From Caldifarciminota bacterium (lineage in GTDB: Bacteria > Hydrothermota > Tepidihabitantia > Tepidihabitantales > Tepidihabitantaceae), in the NCBI GenBank assembly GCA_016935775.1, contig JAFGQF010000086.1, positions 1 to 22,097 of the forward strand: a DNA stretch of 22,097 bases, written 5' to 3'. The position numbers and the translations under genes are program-made. The notes beneath the pieces were generated by a model. The model was not told where the DNA came from. It did no database searches and was given only the letters and a program-made list of their open reading frames with translations. Below, piece by piece: positions 14,560 to 20,409 of the stretch. Within the stretch, counting starts at the first letter, position 1. Every line of letters starts with the position of its first letter.

Positions 14560-15198
14560 ATGGGTCAGAAGACACACCCGCTCGGTTTCCGGCTCGGCAT
14601 CACCAAGGGCTGGAAATCGTCCTGGTTCGAGAGCAAGAAGTACTGCGCCTACCTGCACGAGGACCTGCAGGTTCGCCGTTACATTGACGCTAAGCTGCCC
14701 GAGGCGATGATCGCCGACGTCCAGATTCGCCGGGTGGCGAACCGGACGACGATCACGATCCACACCGCGCGGCCCGGGATGGTATTCGGGACCCGGCGGT
14801 CGAACCTCGAGGCGCTGCGCGAGGAAATCAAGCGGCTGGTCAACCGCGAGGTGACCCTGCTGGTCGAGGTTGTCCGGGTTCCCGAGCTCGAGTCGCGGCT
14901 GGTGGCCAAGAACGTCGCCCGCCAGCTCGAGCAGCGGATCGCCCACCGGCGGGCGATGCGCCGGGCGGTCCAGCAGGCCGTTCGGCTCGGTGCCCAGGGT
15001 ATCAAGGTGATGGTTTCGGGACGGCTGGGCGGCCACGAGATCGCCCGCAGCGAGTACCAGCGCGAGGGCAAGGTGCCGTTGCATACCCTCAGGGCCGACA
15101 TCGACTACTCCTGCGAGGTCGCCAGGACGATCGCCGGAACGGTCGGGGTCAAGGTCTGGATCTACAAGGGCGAGGTAGCGCCGAACGCGGGGATCTAG
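14560..15198 (+). CDS. rpsC: 30S ribosomal protein S3
   Basis: A 212-residue S3 with the N-terminal M-G-Q-K-T-H-P-L-G-F-R-L-G-I signature. A type II KH domain covers about residues 39-107. The C-terminal domain has G-A-Q-G-I-K-V-M-V-S-G-R-L-G-G-H-E-I-A-R-S-E and G-V-K-V-W-I-Y-K-G-E. S3 sits at the mRNA entry tunnel and has helicase activity there. I chose ATG 14560, one base after the rplV stop, because S3 proteins begin M-G-Q-K. Confidence 0.97.
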   Translation: MGQKTHPLGFRLGITKGWKSSWFESKKYCAYLHEDLQVRRYIDAKLPEAMIADVQIRRVANRTTITIHTARPGMVFGTRRSNLEALREEIKRLVNREVTLLVEVVRVPELESRLVAKNVARQLEQRIAHRRAMRRAVQQAVRLGAQGIKVMVSGRLGGHEIARSEYQREGKVPLHTLRADIDYSCEVARTIAGTVGVKVWIYKGEVAPNAGI

Positions 15199-15201
15199 CC
15201 G

Positions 15202-15630
15202 ATGTTGATGCCCAAGCGGATCAAGTACCGCAAGCAGATGCGCGGCCGCCGAAGCGGCAAGGCGACCTCGGCCAACCGCGTCGATTTCGGCGAGTACGGC
15301 CTGATGGCCACCGGCCCGGCGTGGATCACCGCCCGGCAGATCGAGGCGGCCCGGCTGGTGCTGACCAAGGCGCTGCGCCGCACGGGCAAGCTCTGGATCA
15401 GGGTTTTTCCTCACAAGCCGGTCACCAAGAAGGCGGCCGAAACCCGGATGGGCAAGGGCAAGGGTTCGCCCGAGTTCTGGGTCGCGGTCGTCAAGCCCGG
15501 CTCGGTGATGTTCGAGCTGTCCGGGCTGACCGAGGCCGAGGCCACCAAGGTGCTCCGGCTGGCCGGCAGCAAGATGCCGTGCCGCACCCGCGTGCTGGCC
15601 CGGGAGGAGATGCAGTATGAAGGCTTCTGA
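15202..15630 (+). CDS. rplP: 50S ribosomal protein L16
   Basis: A 142-residue L16, contacting A-site tRNA. It begins M-L-M-P-K-R-I-K-Y-R-K-Q-M-R-G-R, and has F-G-E-Y-G-L-M-A, W-I-T-A-R-Q-I-E-A-A-R, I-R-V-F-P-H-K-P-V-T-K-K-A-A-E-T-R-M-G-K-G-K-G. The first ATG (15202) matches the usual M-L-M-P start. It overlaps rpmC by 14 nt. Confidence 0.97.
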   Translation: MLMPKRIKYRKQMRGRRSGKATSANRVDFGEYGLMATGPAWITARQIEAARLVLTKALRRTGKLWIRVFPHKPVTKKAAETRMGKGKGSPEFWVAVVKPGSVMFELSGLTEAEATKVLRLAGSKMPCRTRVLAREEMQYEGF

Positions 15631-15835
15631 CCTGCGCGAGCTCACTCCCGAGGAACTGCAGCGCCGGGTCCGCGACATGCGTGAAGAGATGTTCAAGCTC
15701 CGGCTCCGGCTCGGGACCGAGGAATTGCCCAACCCGCTGCGACTGCGGAGCCTGCGTCGGGATATCGCCCGCTGCGAAACGGTGCTGCGCGAGAAGGCCG
15801 GCGCGCCGGTTGCCGGGGCGACGGAGAAGAAGTGA
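15617..15835 (+). CDS. rpmC: 50S ribosomal protein L29
   Basis: A 72-residue two-helix L29 near the tunnel exit. It starts M-K-A-S-D-L-R-E-L-T-P-E-E-L, followed by E-M-F-K-L-R-L-R-L and an R-R-D-I-A-R second helix. The tail A-G-A-P-V-A-G-A-T-E-K-K is an extra low-complexity end. ATG 15617 lies inside the end of rplP and has GGGAGGAG seven nt upstream. Confidence 0.95.
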   Translation: MKASDLRELTPEELQRRVRDMREEMFKLRLRLGTEELPNPLRLRSLRRDIARCETVLREKAGAPVAGATEKK

Positions 15836-16080
15836 TGATCAAGCGCAACGAGCGGCGGACGGTGATCGGCAAGGTCAAGTCCGCCAAGATGCAGAAGACG
15901 GTCGTCGTCGAGATCGAGCGGCTGGAACTGCATACCAAGTACAAGAAGTACATCAAGCGCCGGAGCAAGCTCTACGCCCACGACGAGCGCGCCGAGTGCC
16001 AGCCGGGTGACCGGGTGTTGCTCACCGAGACCAGGCCGCTTTCGAAGCTCAAGCGCTGGCGGGTGGTGAAGCGGATATGA
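15835..16080 (+). CDS. rpsQ: 30S ribosomal protein S17
   Basis: An S17 of 81 residues with an OB fold binding 16S rRNA. Conserved patterns are G-K-V-K-S-A-K-M-Q-K-T-V-V-V-E-I-E-R, a Y-K-K-Y-I-K-R-R-S-K-L-Y-A-H-D-E strand, and the G-D-R-V-L-L-T-E-T-R-P-L-S-K-L-K-R-W motif. The start is ATG 15835 (TGATG overlap with rpmC, GGAG eight nt before) or GTG 15832 one codon upstream. Confidence 0.96.
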   Translation: MIKRNERRTVIGKVKSAKMQKTVVVEIERLELHTKYKKYIKRRSKLYAHDERAECQPGDRVLLTETRPLSKLKRWRVVKRI

Positions 16081-16445
16081 TCCAGGAATACAGCCGGCTG
16101 AACGTTGCCGACAACTCGGGCGCCCGCCGGGCGATGGTCATCAAGGTCTACGGCGGTTCCTTCCGCCGGTTCTGCACTCTTGGCGACACCGTGCTGGTGA
16201 CGGTCAAGCAGGCGATGCCCAACGCCGCGGTCAAGGCGGGTGACAAGTCGAAGGCGGTCGTGGTCCGGACCCGCAAGGAACTGCGCCGGCCGGACGGCAC
16301 CTACGTTCGTTTCGACGACAACGCCTGCGTGCTGATTGATGACAAGGGCGAGCCCAAGGGTACCCGGGTGTTCGGCCCGGTGGCGCGCGAACTGCGCGAG
16401 CGCAAGTTCACCAAGATCGTTTCGCTGGCGCCGGAGGTTGTTTAG
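16077..16445 (+). CDS. rplN: 50S ribosomal protein L14
   Basis: A 122-residue L14 at the subunit interface. The N-terminus M-I-Q-E-Y-S-R-L-N-V-A-D-N-S-G-A-R, the V-K-A-G-D-K-S-K-A-V-V-V-R-T-R-K-E motif, and the ending F-G-P-V-A-R-E-L-R-E-R-K-F-T-K-I-V-S-L-A-P-E-V are all standard. Its ATG overlaps the rpsQ stop (ATGA). Confidence 0.97.
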   Translation: MIQEYSRLNVADNSGARRAMVIKVYGGSFRRFCTLGDTVLVTVKQAMPNAAVKAGDKSKAVVVRTRKELRRPDGTYVRFDDNACVLIDDKGEPKGTRVFGPVARELRERKFTKIVSLAPEVV

Positions 16446-16769
16446 ATGAGACTGCGCAAGGGCGACCTGGTCGAGGTGCTGACCGGCGAAGAGCGCGGCA
16501 GGCGGGGCAAGGTGCTTGAAGTACAGCGCAACAAGCAGACCGGCCGGGCCCGGGTGATCGTCGAGGGGCTGCGGCTGGCGAAGAAGCACCGGCGGACCAC
16601 CCGCGCGGACAAGCCGGGCGGCATAATTGACCTGCCGACGCCGGTGGAAGAGAGCAATGTCGTCCTGCTCTGCCCGAAGTGCGGCAAGCGGACCAAGGTC
16701 CGGCGCGAGCCCCACGAGGGCAGGCGCGTCCGGGTGTGCCGCGAGTGCGACGAGATAATCGACACATGA
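16446..16769 (+). CDS. rplX: 50S ribosomal protein L24
   Basis: A 107-residue L24 with an N-terminal KOW motif (L-R-K-G-D-L-V-E-V-L-T-G, then R-G-R-R-G-K-V). L24 helps start 50S assembly. The C-terminal part keeps a zinc-ribbon-like set of cysteines, C-P-K-C (76, 79) and C-R-E-C (98, 101), seen in many bacterial L24 proteins. The ATG abuts the rplN stop, and its own stop overlaps rplE. Confidence 0.96.
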   Translation: MRLRKGDLVEVLTGEERGRRGKVLEVQRNKQTGRARVIVEGLRLAKKHRRTTRADKPGGIIDLPTPVEESNVVLLCPKCGKRTKVRREPHEGRRVRVCRECDEIIDT

Positions 16770-17311
16770 CGCCGCGACTGAAACAGCAATACGTTGAGCG
16801 GGTGGGCCCGGCGCTCACCAAGCAGTTCGAGTACCGCAACCCCAACCAGGTTCCCAGGCTGGTGAAGGTCGTGCTCAACACGACCACCAAGGAGGCGGTG
16901 GCGGATGCCAAGGTGCTCGACCTGATCACCGAGGACCTGGCGCTGATCGCCGGCCAGCGGCCGGTGCGGACCTACGCCCGCCGGGCGATTGCGGCCTTCA
17001 AGATCCGCCAGGGGATGCCGCTCGGGGTCAAGGTGACCCTGCGCGGCGACCGGATGTACGAGTTTTTCGACCGGTTCTGCAATTTCGCGGCGCCGCAGAT
17101 CCGCGATTTCCAGGGCTTCTCGCCCGACTCGTTCGACGGCCGGGGCAGCTACAGTCTCGGGCTGTCCGAGCAGCTCATTTTCCCGGAGATCGAGACCGCC
17201 AAGGTCAAGAAAGTCTTCGGGATGAACATCACATTCCATACCACGGCGAAGCACGACGACGAGGCCCGGGCGTTGCTCGAGGCGCTGGGGATGCCGTTTC
17301 GGAGGAAATAG
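16766..17311 (+). CDS. rplE: 50S ribosomal protein L5
   Basis: A 181-residue L5, a 5S rRNA-binding protein of the central protuberance. Motifs: F-E-Y-R-N-P-N-Q-V-P-R-L-V-K-V-V-L-N, T-Y-A-R-R-A-I-A-A-F-K-I-R-Q-G-M-P-L-G-V-K-V-T-L-R-G, and D-R-F-C-N-F-A-A-P-Q-I-R-D-F-Q-G. The ATG at 16766 overlaps the rplX stop (ATGA). Length is normal. Confidence 0.97.
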   Translation: MTPRLKQQYVERVGPALTKQFEYRNPNQVPRLVKVVLNTTTKEAVADAKVLDLITEDLALIAGQRPVRTYARRAIAAFKIRQGMPLGVKVTLRGDRMYEFFDRFCNFAAPQIRDFQGFSPDSFDGRGSYSLGLSEQLIFPEIETAKVKKVFGMNITFHTTAKHDDEARALLEALGMPFRRK

Positions 17312-17314
17312 CCG

Positions 17315-17500
17315 ATGGCGAAACGCTGTCTGATTGTCAAGTCCCGGCGCGAGCCGAAGTACCCGGTCCGCAAATACAACCGCTGCCGGCGCTGCGGCCG
17401 GCCGCGCGCGGTCTACCGCAAGTTCGAGCTCTGCCGGCTGTGCCTGCGCGAGCTGGCGCTCAGGGGCGAGGTGCCGGGCGTGCGCAAGGCGACCTGGTAG
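17315..17500 (+). CDS. rpsN: 30S ribosomal protein S14, zinc-binding (type Z)
   Basis: A 61-residue short S14. The zinc ligands are two CxxC pairs, C-R-R-C (24, 27) and C-R-L-C (40, 43), and the ending is G-x-x-P-G-V-R-K-A-T-W. This is the zinc-dependent form, distinct from the longer zinc-free S14 of E. coli. GGAGG lies 9 nt before ATG 17315. Confidence 0.97.
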   Translation: MAKRCLIVKSRREPKYPVRKYNRCRRCGRPRAVYRKFELCRLCLRELALRGEVPGVRKATW

Positions 17501-17504
17501 GAGG
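17499..17504 (+). promoter_or_regulatory. Shine-Dalgarno site deciding the TTG start of rpsH
   Basis: AGGAGG overlaps the rpsN stop and lies exactly 6 nt before TTG 17511. No ATG or GTG sits at a sensible place, and S8 proteins normally begin M-D-T-I or similar, so this site fixes the start on a TTG codon. Confidence 0.75.
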
Positions 17505-17510
17505 ATCGGT

Positions 17511-17900
17511 TTGGACACCATTTCCGATTTCCTGACCCGACTGCGGAACGGCATAATGGCGCGCTACAAGGATGTGCGCGTCCCGTTCTCGAAGTTCCGT
17601 TACGAGATCGCCCGCATCCTGCTCGAGGAAGGCTACATCAGCAACTTCCAGGTGGACGGCGAGGGCATCGAGAAGAGCCTCGTGGTGACGCTGAAGTACG
17701 ACGAGGACGGCAAGTCGGTCGTGCTCGGAATCGAGCGGGTGTCGCGCCAGAGCCGCCGGGTCTACGTCGGCGCGGACGAGTTGCCGCGCGTTCTTGGCGG
17801 GCTCGGCATCGCGATCATCTCCACTTCCCGGGGCCTGATGACCGACCGTGACGCCCGGCGCGAGTCGATCGGCGGCGAGGTTGTCTGCCGGGTCTGGTAG
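17511..17900 (+). CDS. rpsH: 30S ribosomal protein S8
   Basis: A 129-residue S8, a primary 16S rRNA-binding protein of the central domain. It begins (M)-D-T-I-S-D-F-L-T-R-L-R-N-G, matching the family start, and ends with the S8 signature S-T-S-R-G-L-M-T-D-R-D-A-R-R-E-S-I-G-G-E-V-V-C-R-V-W. The start codon is TTG, the only one noticed among the ribosomal genes here; it is supported by AGGAGG at 6 nt and by the alignment of the N-terminus. The next in-frame ATG falls about 15 residues in and would cut the first helix. Confidence 0.93.
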   Translation: MDTISDFLTRLRNGIMARYKDVRVPFSKFRYEIARILLEEGYISNFQVDGEGIEKSLVVTLKYDEDGKSVVLGIERVSRQSRRVYVGADELPRVLGGLGIAIISTSRGLMTDRDARRESIGGEVVCRVW

Positions 17901-17904
17901 CGAG

Positions 17905-18474
17905 ATGGCAAAGAACTACCGGCCGATACCCATCCCCGCCACGGTCCAGGTCACGACCGGCGCCGGCCAGGTAACTGTCAATGGCAAGCTCGGCGAGCTC
18001 AAGCTGCCGCTGCTGGCCGGGGTCGAGGCCGAAATCAAGGACAAGGAACTGGTGGTCAGCGCGGGCGCCGGCGTGCCGCGCGCCCGGGTCGGAACGGTGC
18101 GGGCGCTGGTCCGCAACGCCATCGTCGGGGTCACCGAGGGCTACGAGAAGGCGCTGCAGGTCCGGGGAATGGGCTACCGCGTTCAGAAGGCGGGCGCCGG
18201 CGTCCAGATCAGTTGCGGCTACTCGCACCAGGTGGACGTGACGATCCCCGCCGGCCTCAGCGTCGACGTCAACCAGCTTCCAAACCCGGACGACACCAAG
18301 CAGCAGATGTTCGAGATCGTGCTCAAGGGCATCGACAAGCAGCTCGTCGGCGAGGTGGCGGCCGAGATCCACACCATCAAGCCGCCCGACAACTACCAGG
18401 GCAAGGGCATCCGCTACCGCGGCGAGCGGGTAGTCAAGAAGGCCGGCAAGCGGGCGGTCGGCTCCCAGGGCTAG
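17905..18474 (+). CDS. rplF: 50S ribosomal protein L6
   Basis: A 189-residue L6 with two related domains, near the factor-binding site. Patterns include P-I-P-I-P-A-T-V-Q-V near the start, the G-M-G-Y-R-V segment, and the signature P-D-N-Y-Q-G-K-G-I-R-Y-R-G-E-R-V-V-K-K-A-G-K. I chose ATG 17905 over an in-frame start inside rpsH. It is the last gene of this operon: rplR, rpsE, rpmD, rplO and secY, which nearly always follow, are absent. Confidence 0.96.
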   Translation: MAKNYRPIPIPATVQVTTGAGQVTVNGKLGELKLPLLAGVEAEIKDKELVVSAGAGVPRARVGTVRALVRNAIVGVTEGYEKALQVRGMGYRVQKAGAGVQISCGYSHQVDVTIPAGLSVDVNQLPNPDDTKQQMFEIVLKGIDKQLVGEVAAEIHTIKPPDNYQGKGIRYRGERVVKKAGKRAVGSQG

Positions 18475-18492
18475 ACCGGCTTCAACAAGCTT

Positions 18493-18522
18493 CGAGGGTG
18501 CGACCCGCGGGTCGCACCCTCG
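18493..18522 (+). terminator. Perfect 30-nt palindrome, probable bidirectional terminator
   Basis: Fifteen bases starting CGAGGGTGCG are followed at once by their exact reverse complement, giving a very strong GC-rich stem with a tight loop. CTCTTTCG follows, a weak pyrimidine tract. It stands 18 nt after the rplF stop and 19 nt before the stop of the convergent DUF4190 gene, so it can end both transcripts. Confidence 0.8.
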
Positions 18523-18541
18523 CTCTTTCGTGACGTTCGGC

Positions 18542-18880
18542 TCAGGCCAGGGGCAGGACGGTGATGAGAGCGGTGTTTTCCATCGAGGCCAGCGCGAACA
18601 GGCCGAGGACCGAGATGGTGATGATGGTGCTGGCAATCAGTCCGAGGATGCCGAGGACGAGGCCGATGATCGCCATCGGCTTGCCGGTCAGGCGGCCGGC
18701 GCTGGCGTTGATCGCCTTCATGCTCATCGCGCCGAGGATGATGGCGATTATCCCGCAGACCGGGCCGGCGAAGGGGATGATCAGGCTGCAGATGCCGAGA
18801 ATCAGCGCAGCGATTGCCTTGCCGTGGGTCTTCGGGGCGGTCGGGGCCGTCGGCTGCGCGGGGCTGTTCGTGGTTTCCAC
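18542..18880 (-). CDS. Small DUF4190 membrane protein
   Basis: A 112-residue protein with a Pro/Ala/Thr-rich soluble N-terminus (residues 1-18), then G-K-A-I-A-A-L-I-L-G-I followed by two or three hydrophobic helices with several small residues. The middle has I-I-A-I-I-L-G-x-M-S-M-K-A-I and G-R-L-T-G-K-P-M-A-I-I-G-L-V-L-G-I. This repeated G-(K/x)-A-I-x-G-L-x-L-G pattern is that of DUF4190, small inner-membrane proteins of unknown function, often with proline-rich tails. I chose GTG 18880 because CCTCCT on the plus strand (AGGAGG on the coding strand) is 5 nt upstream; longer in-frame starts would read through the tRNA promoter. It converges on the ribosomal operon and has its own promoter. 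Confidence 0.8.
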   Translation of the reverse strand: METTNSPAQPTAPTAPKTHGKAIAALILGICSLIIPFAGPVCGIIAIILGAMSMKAINASAGRLTGKPMAIIGLVLGILGLIASTIITISVLGLFALASMENTALITVLPLA

Positions 18881-18918
18881 CTTTACCTCCTGATGGTTAT
18901 TGACATATCCAGCAGATG

Positions 18919-18946
18919 AGAATAGCGTGCCGCGCCGGGCTGTCAA
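18919..18946 (-). promoter_or_regulatory. Promoter of the DUF4190 gene
   Basis: On the minus strand TTGACA (plus-strand 18941-18946) is followed after 16 nt by TATTCT (18919-18924). The start point should fall near 18912, about 30 nt before the GTG start, leaving room for the AGGAGG site. It is divergent from the tRNA promoter. Confidence 0.65.
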
Positions 18947-18962
18947 CCGGCGCCTCGCTGAC

Positions 18963-18990
18963 TTGACTCGGTGCGCCAAATCGCTAGCAT
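18963..18990 (+). promoter_or_regulatory. Promoter of tRNA-Glu
   Basis: TTGACT at 18963-18968 and TAGCAT at 18985-18990 with a 16-nt spacer. The expected start lies about 2 nt before the tRNA 5' end at 18999, as expected for a single tRNA gene. Confidence 0.55.
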
Positions 18991-18998
18991 TCCGGCGC

Positions 18999-19073
18999 GG
19001 CCCCATCGTCTAGTCCGGCCCAGGACATCTGGTTCTCAGCCAGAAGACTGGGGTTCAAATCCCCATGGGGCTA
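18999..19073 (+). tRNA. tRNA-Glu (anticodon CTC)
   Basis: A 75-nt cloverleaf can be folded by hand: acceptor GGCCCCA/TGGGGCT (first pair G-U), T8, D arm GTC/GAC, anticodon stem TCTGG/CCAGA with loop TTCTCAG, T arm TGGGG/CCCCA with loop TTCAAAT, and discriminator A. The anticodon CTC at 19035-19037 reads GAG. The 3' CCA is not encoded. The G-U first pair and the CATCGTCTAG start are common in bacterial tRNA-Glu. Confidence 0.95.
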
Positions 19074-19074
19074 T

Positions 19075-19098
19075 GCGGGCGGCCTGCGGGCCGCCCGC
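19075..19098 (+). terminator. GC hairpin directly after the tRNA
   Basis: A perfect 10-bp stem GCGGGCGGCC/GGCCGCCCGC with a TGCG loop starts 2 nt after the tRNA. No T run follows (TGCTCTTCGG), so it is an incomplete intrinsic terminator; it may instead guide 3' processing of the tRNA. Confidence 0.55.
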
Positions 19099-19112
19099 TG
19101 CTCTTCGGTGGT

Positions 19113-19140
19113 TTGACTGGCCCGCACCGACCCCTATAAT
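19113..19140 (+). promoter_or_regulatory. Consensus promoter just before the lipoprotein gene
   Basis: TTGACT at 19113-19118, a 16-nt spacer, then a perfect TATAAT at 19135-19140. Transcription should start at about 19146-19148, on or beside the GTG at 19147. So the message is leaderless if that codon is used, or has a leader of about 30 nt if GTG 19177 is the real start. Confidence 0.8.
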
Positions 19141-19146
19141 GCCGCC

Positions 19147-20409
19147 GTGCTGCGCCAGCCGCGAGGACTCCGCTTCGTGCCGCCGGTCGCGGCACTGCTG
19201 GTCGCGTTGTTCCTTGCCGGCTGCCCGGGGCGGCTGCGGCCGGCCGGCACGCCGGTGACGGTTTTCGTTTCCGGGCCGCTCTCTCTCGAAGATATCGCGT
19301 ACCATGGCGCCCTGGTCGAGGGCCGCCGCACTTCCGGGGCCTGTGTCTGGCTGGTCGGCGGCGATGCGCTGGCCGACCGGCGCGCCGCCTACCTGACCCG
19401 GGGCGCGGCGCAGGTCAGGCTGGTCGAGGCGGCTGGCGCCGACGCGGTCGTGCTCGGGCCGGAGTGGCTGGAGTTCGGGACCGGCCGGCTGGCCGAGCTG
19501 GTCGGGGAGTCGCGTTTCCAGTTTCTCGGCGCGAACATCGTCGACAGCACCGGGGCCGAGCTGGGCCACCCGTTCTACGTCCGCCAGGTCAATGGCGCGG
19601 CGCTCGGGCTGACCGCGGTCTGGGCAGACTCGGCCGACCCGCGGCTCGACCTGCCGGGCGTCGGGCTGGTCGCCCCGCGTTTCGCGGCCGGCAAGGTCCT
19701 GCCGCTGCTCAGGCGGCGGGCCGAGGTGGTCGGCATCGCGGTCCGGCCGGCCGGGCCGCTGCCGGACGGTGACGCGGACTTCGCGGTCGGCGCCGAGGAG
19801 GCGAACCGGCCTTCGGTCGCGGTCCCGGCCCGCCCGGGCGAGCTTGCCCGGCTCGAGATGACCATTGACGGAGGAAGGATTGCCGGTTTCCGTGCGACCG
19901 CGCCGGTCCCGGTGGATGCCAGGCCCGGGGTTGAACTGCGGGCGGTGCTCGACTCGGTGGTCGCGGCGGTCGAGACGCTGGCCGGGCGGCCGGTGACCAC
20001 GGCCCAGCTTGCCATCCCGGCCGCGACCCTGACCAACGCGCTGGTCGCGGGCAGCGTCGGGAAGGGCGTTGACGGCTTCCTGCACGACCGGCCGCTGTTC
20101 CGGGATTCGCTTGGGCCCGGGCCGGTCACCGTCGGCCGGGTCATTGACCTGCTCGAGGAACCGGGCCGGGCCGCGCTGGTGACGCTGACCGGCCGCGAGG
20201 TTCAGTCGCTGCTCAAGCAGGAGCCGGTGCAGGCCGGGTGGCGCAAAGGCGTGACGATGGTCCGGATGCCGTTGAACAAGGAATACCGTTTGCTGGCGAC
20301 GCGCGGCTTCCTCGCCCGGCATCCCGAGGCGGCGGCGGGCGGGGCCGAGCCGGACAGCCTGGCGCTCTGGGAGCGGGCCGTCGAGGTCCTCGGCCGGGCC
20401 GGGCAATGA
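19147..20409 (+). CDS. Lipoprotein resembling 5'-nucleotidase (UshA family), metal ligands lost
   Basis: A 420-residue protein with a lipoprotein signal: arginines in the first ten residues, a hydrophobic core 12-22, and lipobox L-A-G-C with Cys26. The body keeps the order of bacterial 5'-nucleotidases: a calcineurin-like part (38-200) with G-G-D at 71-73, A-G-A-D-A-V-V-L-G, F-L-G-A-N-I-V-D and G-L-T-A-V, then a C-terminal part with A-T-L-T-N-A-L, T-V-G-R-V-I-D-L and the L-T-G-R-E-V-Q-S-L-L-K motif. The D-x-H motif, N-H-E (here G-P-E-W, 104-107) and the later G-H-x-H cannot be found, so hydrolysis is unlikely. It may bind a ligand or serve a structural role. GTG 19147 gives the positively charged signal peptide; GTG 19177 has GAGGA 9 nt upstream but leaves no charge. 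It overlaps the next gene by ATGA. Confidence 0.65.
   Translation: MLRQPRGLRFVPPVAALLVALFLAGCPGRLRPAGTPVTVFVSGPLSLEDIAYHGALVEGRRTSGACVWLVGGDALADRRAAYLTRGAAQVRLVEAAGADAVVLGPEWLEFGTGRLAELVGESRFQFLGANIVDSTGAELGHPFYVRQVNGAALGLTAVWADSADPRLDLPGVGLVAPRFAAGKVLPLLRRRAEVVGIAVRPAGPLPDGDADFAVGAEEANRPSVAVPARPGELARLEMTIDGGRIAGFRATAPVPVDARPGVELRAVLDSVVAAVETLAGRPVTTAQLAIPAATLTNALVAGSVGKGVDGFLHDRPLFRDSLGPGPVTVGRVIDLLEEPGRAALVTLTGREVQSLLKQEPVQAGWRKGVTMVRMPLNKEYRLLATRGFLARHPEAAAGGAEPDSLALWERAVEVLGRAGQ

Noticed and set aside
18881..19006. Longer N-terminus for the DUF4190 protein
   Set aside because: It would run through the tRNA-Glu 5' end and two promoters; the AGGAGG site supports GTG 18880.
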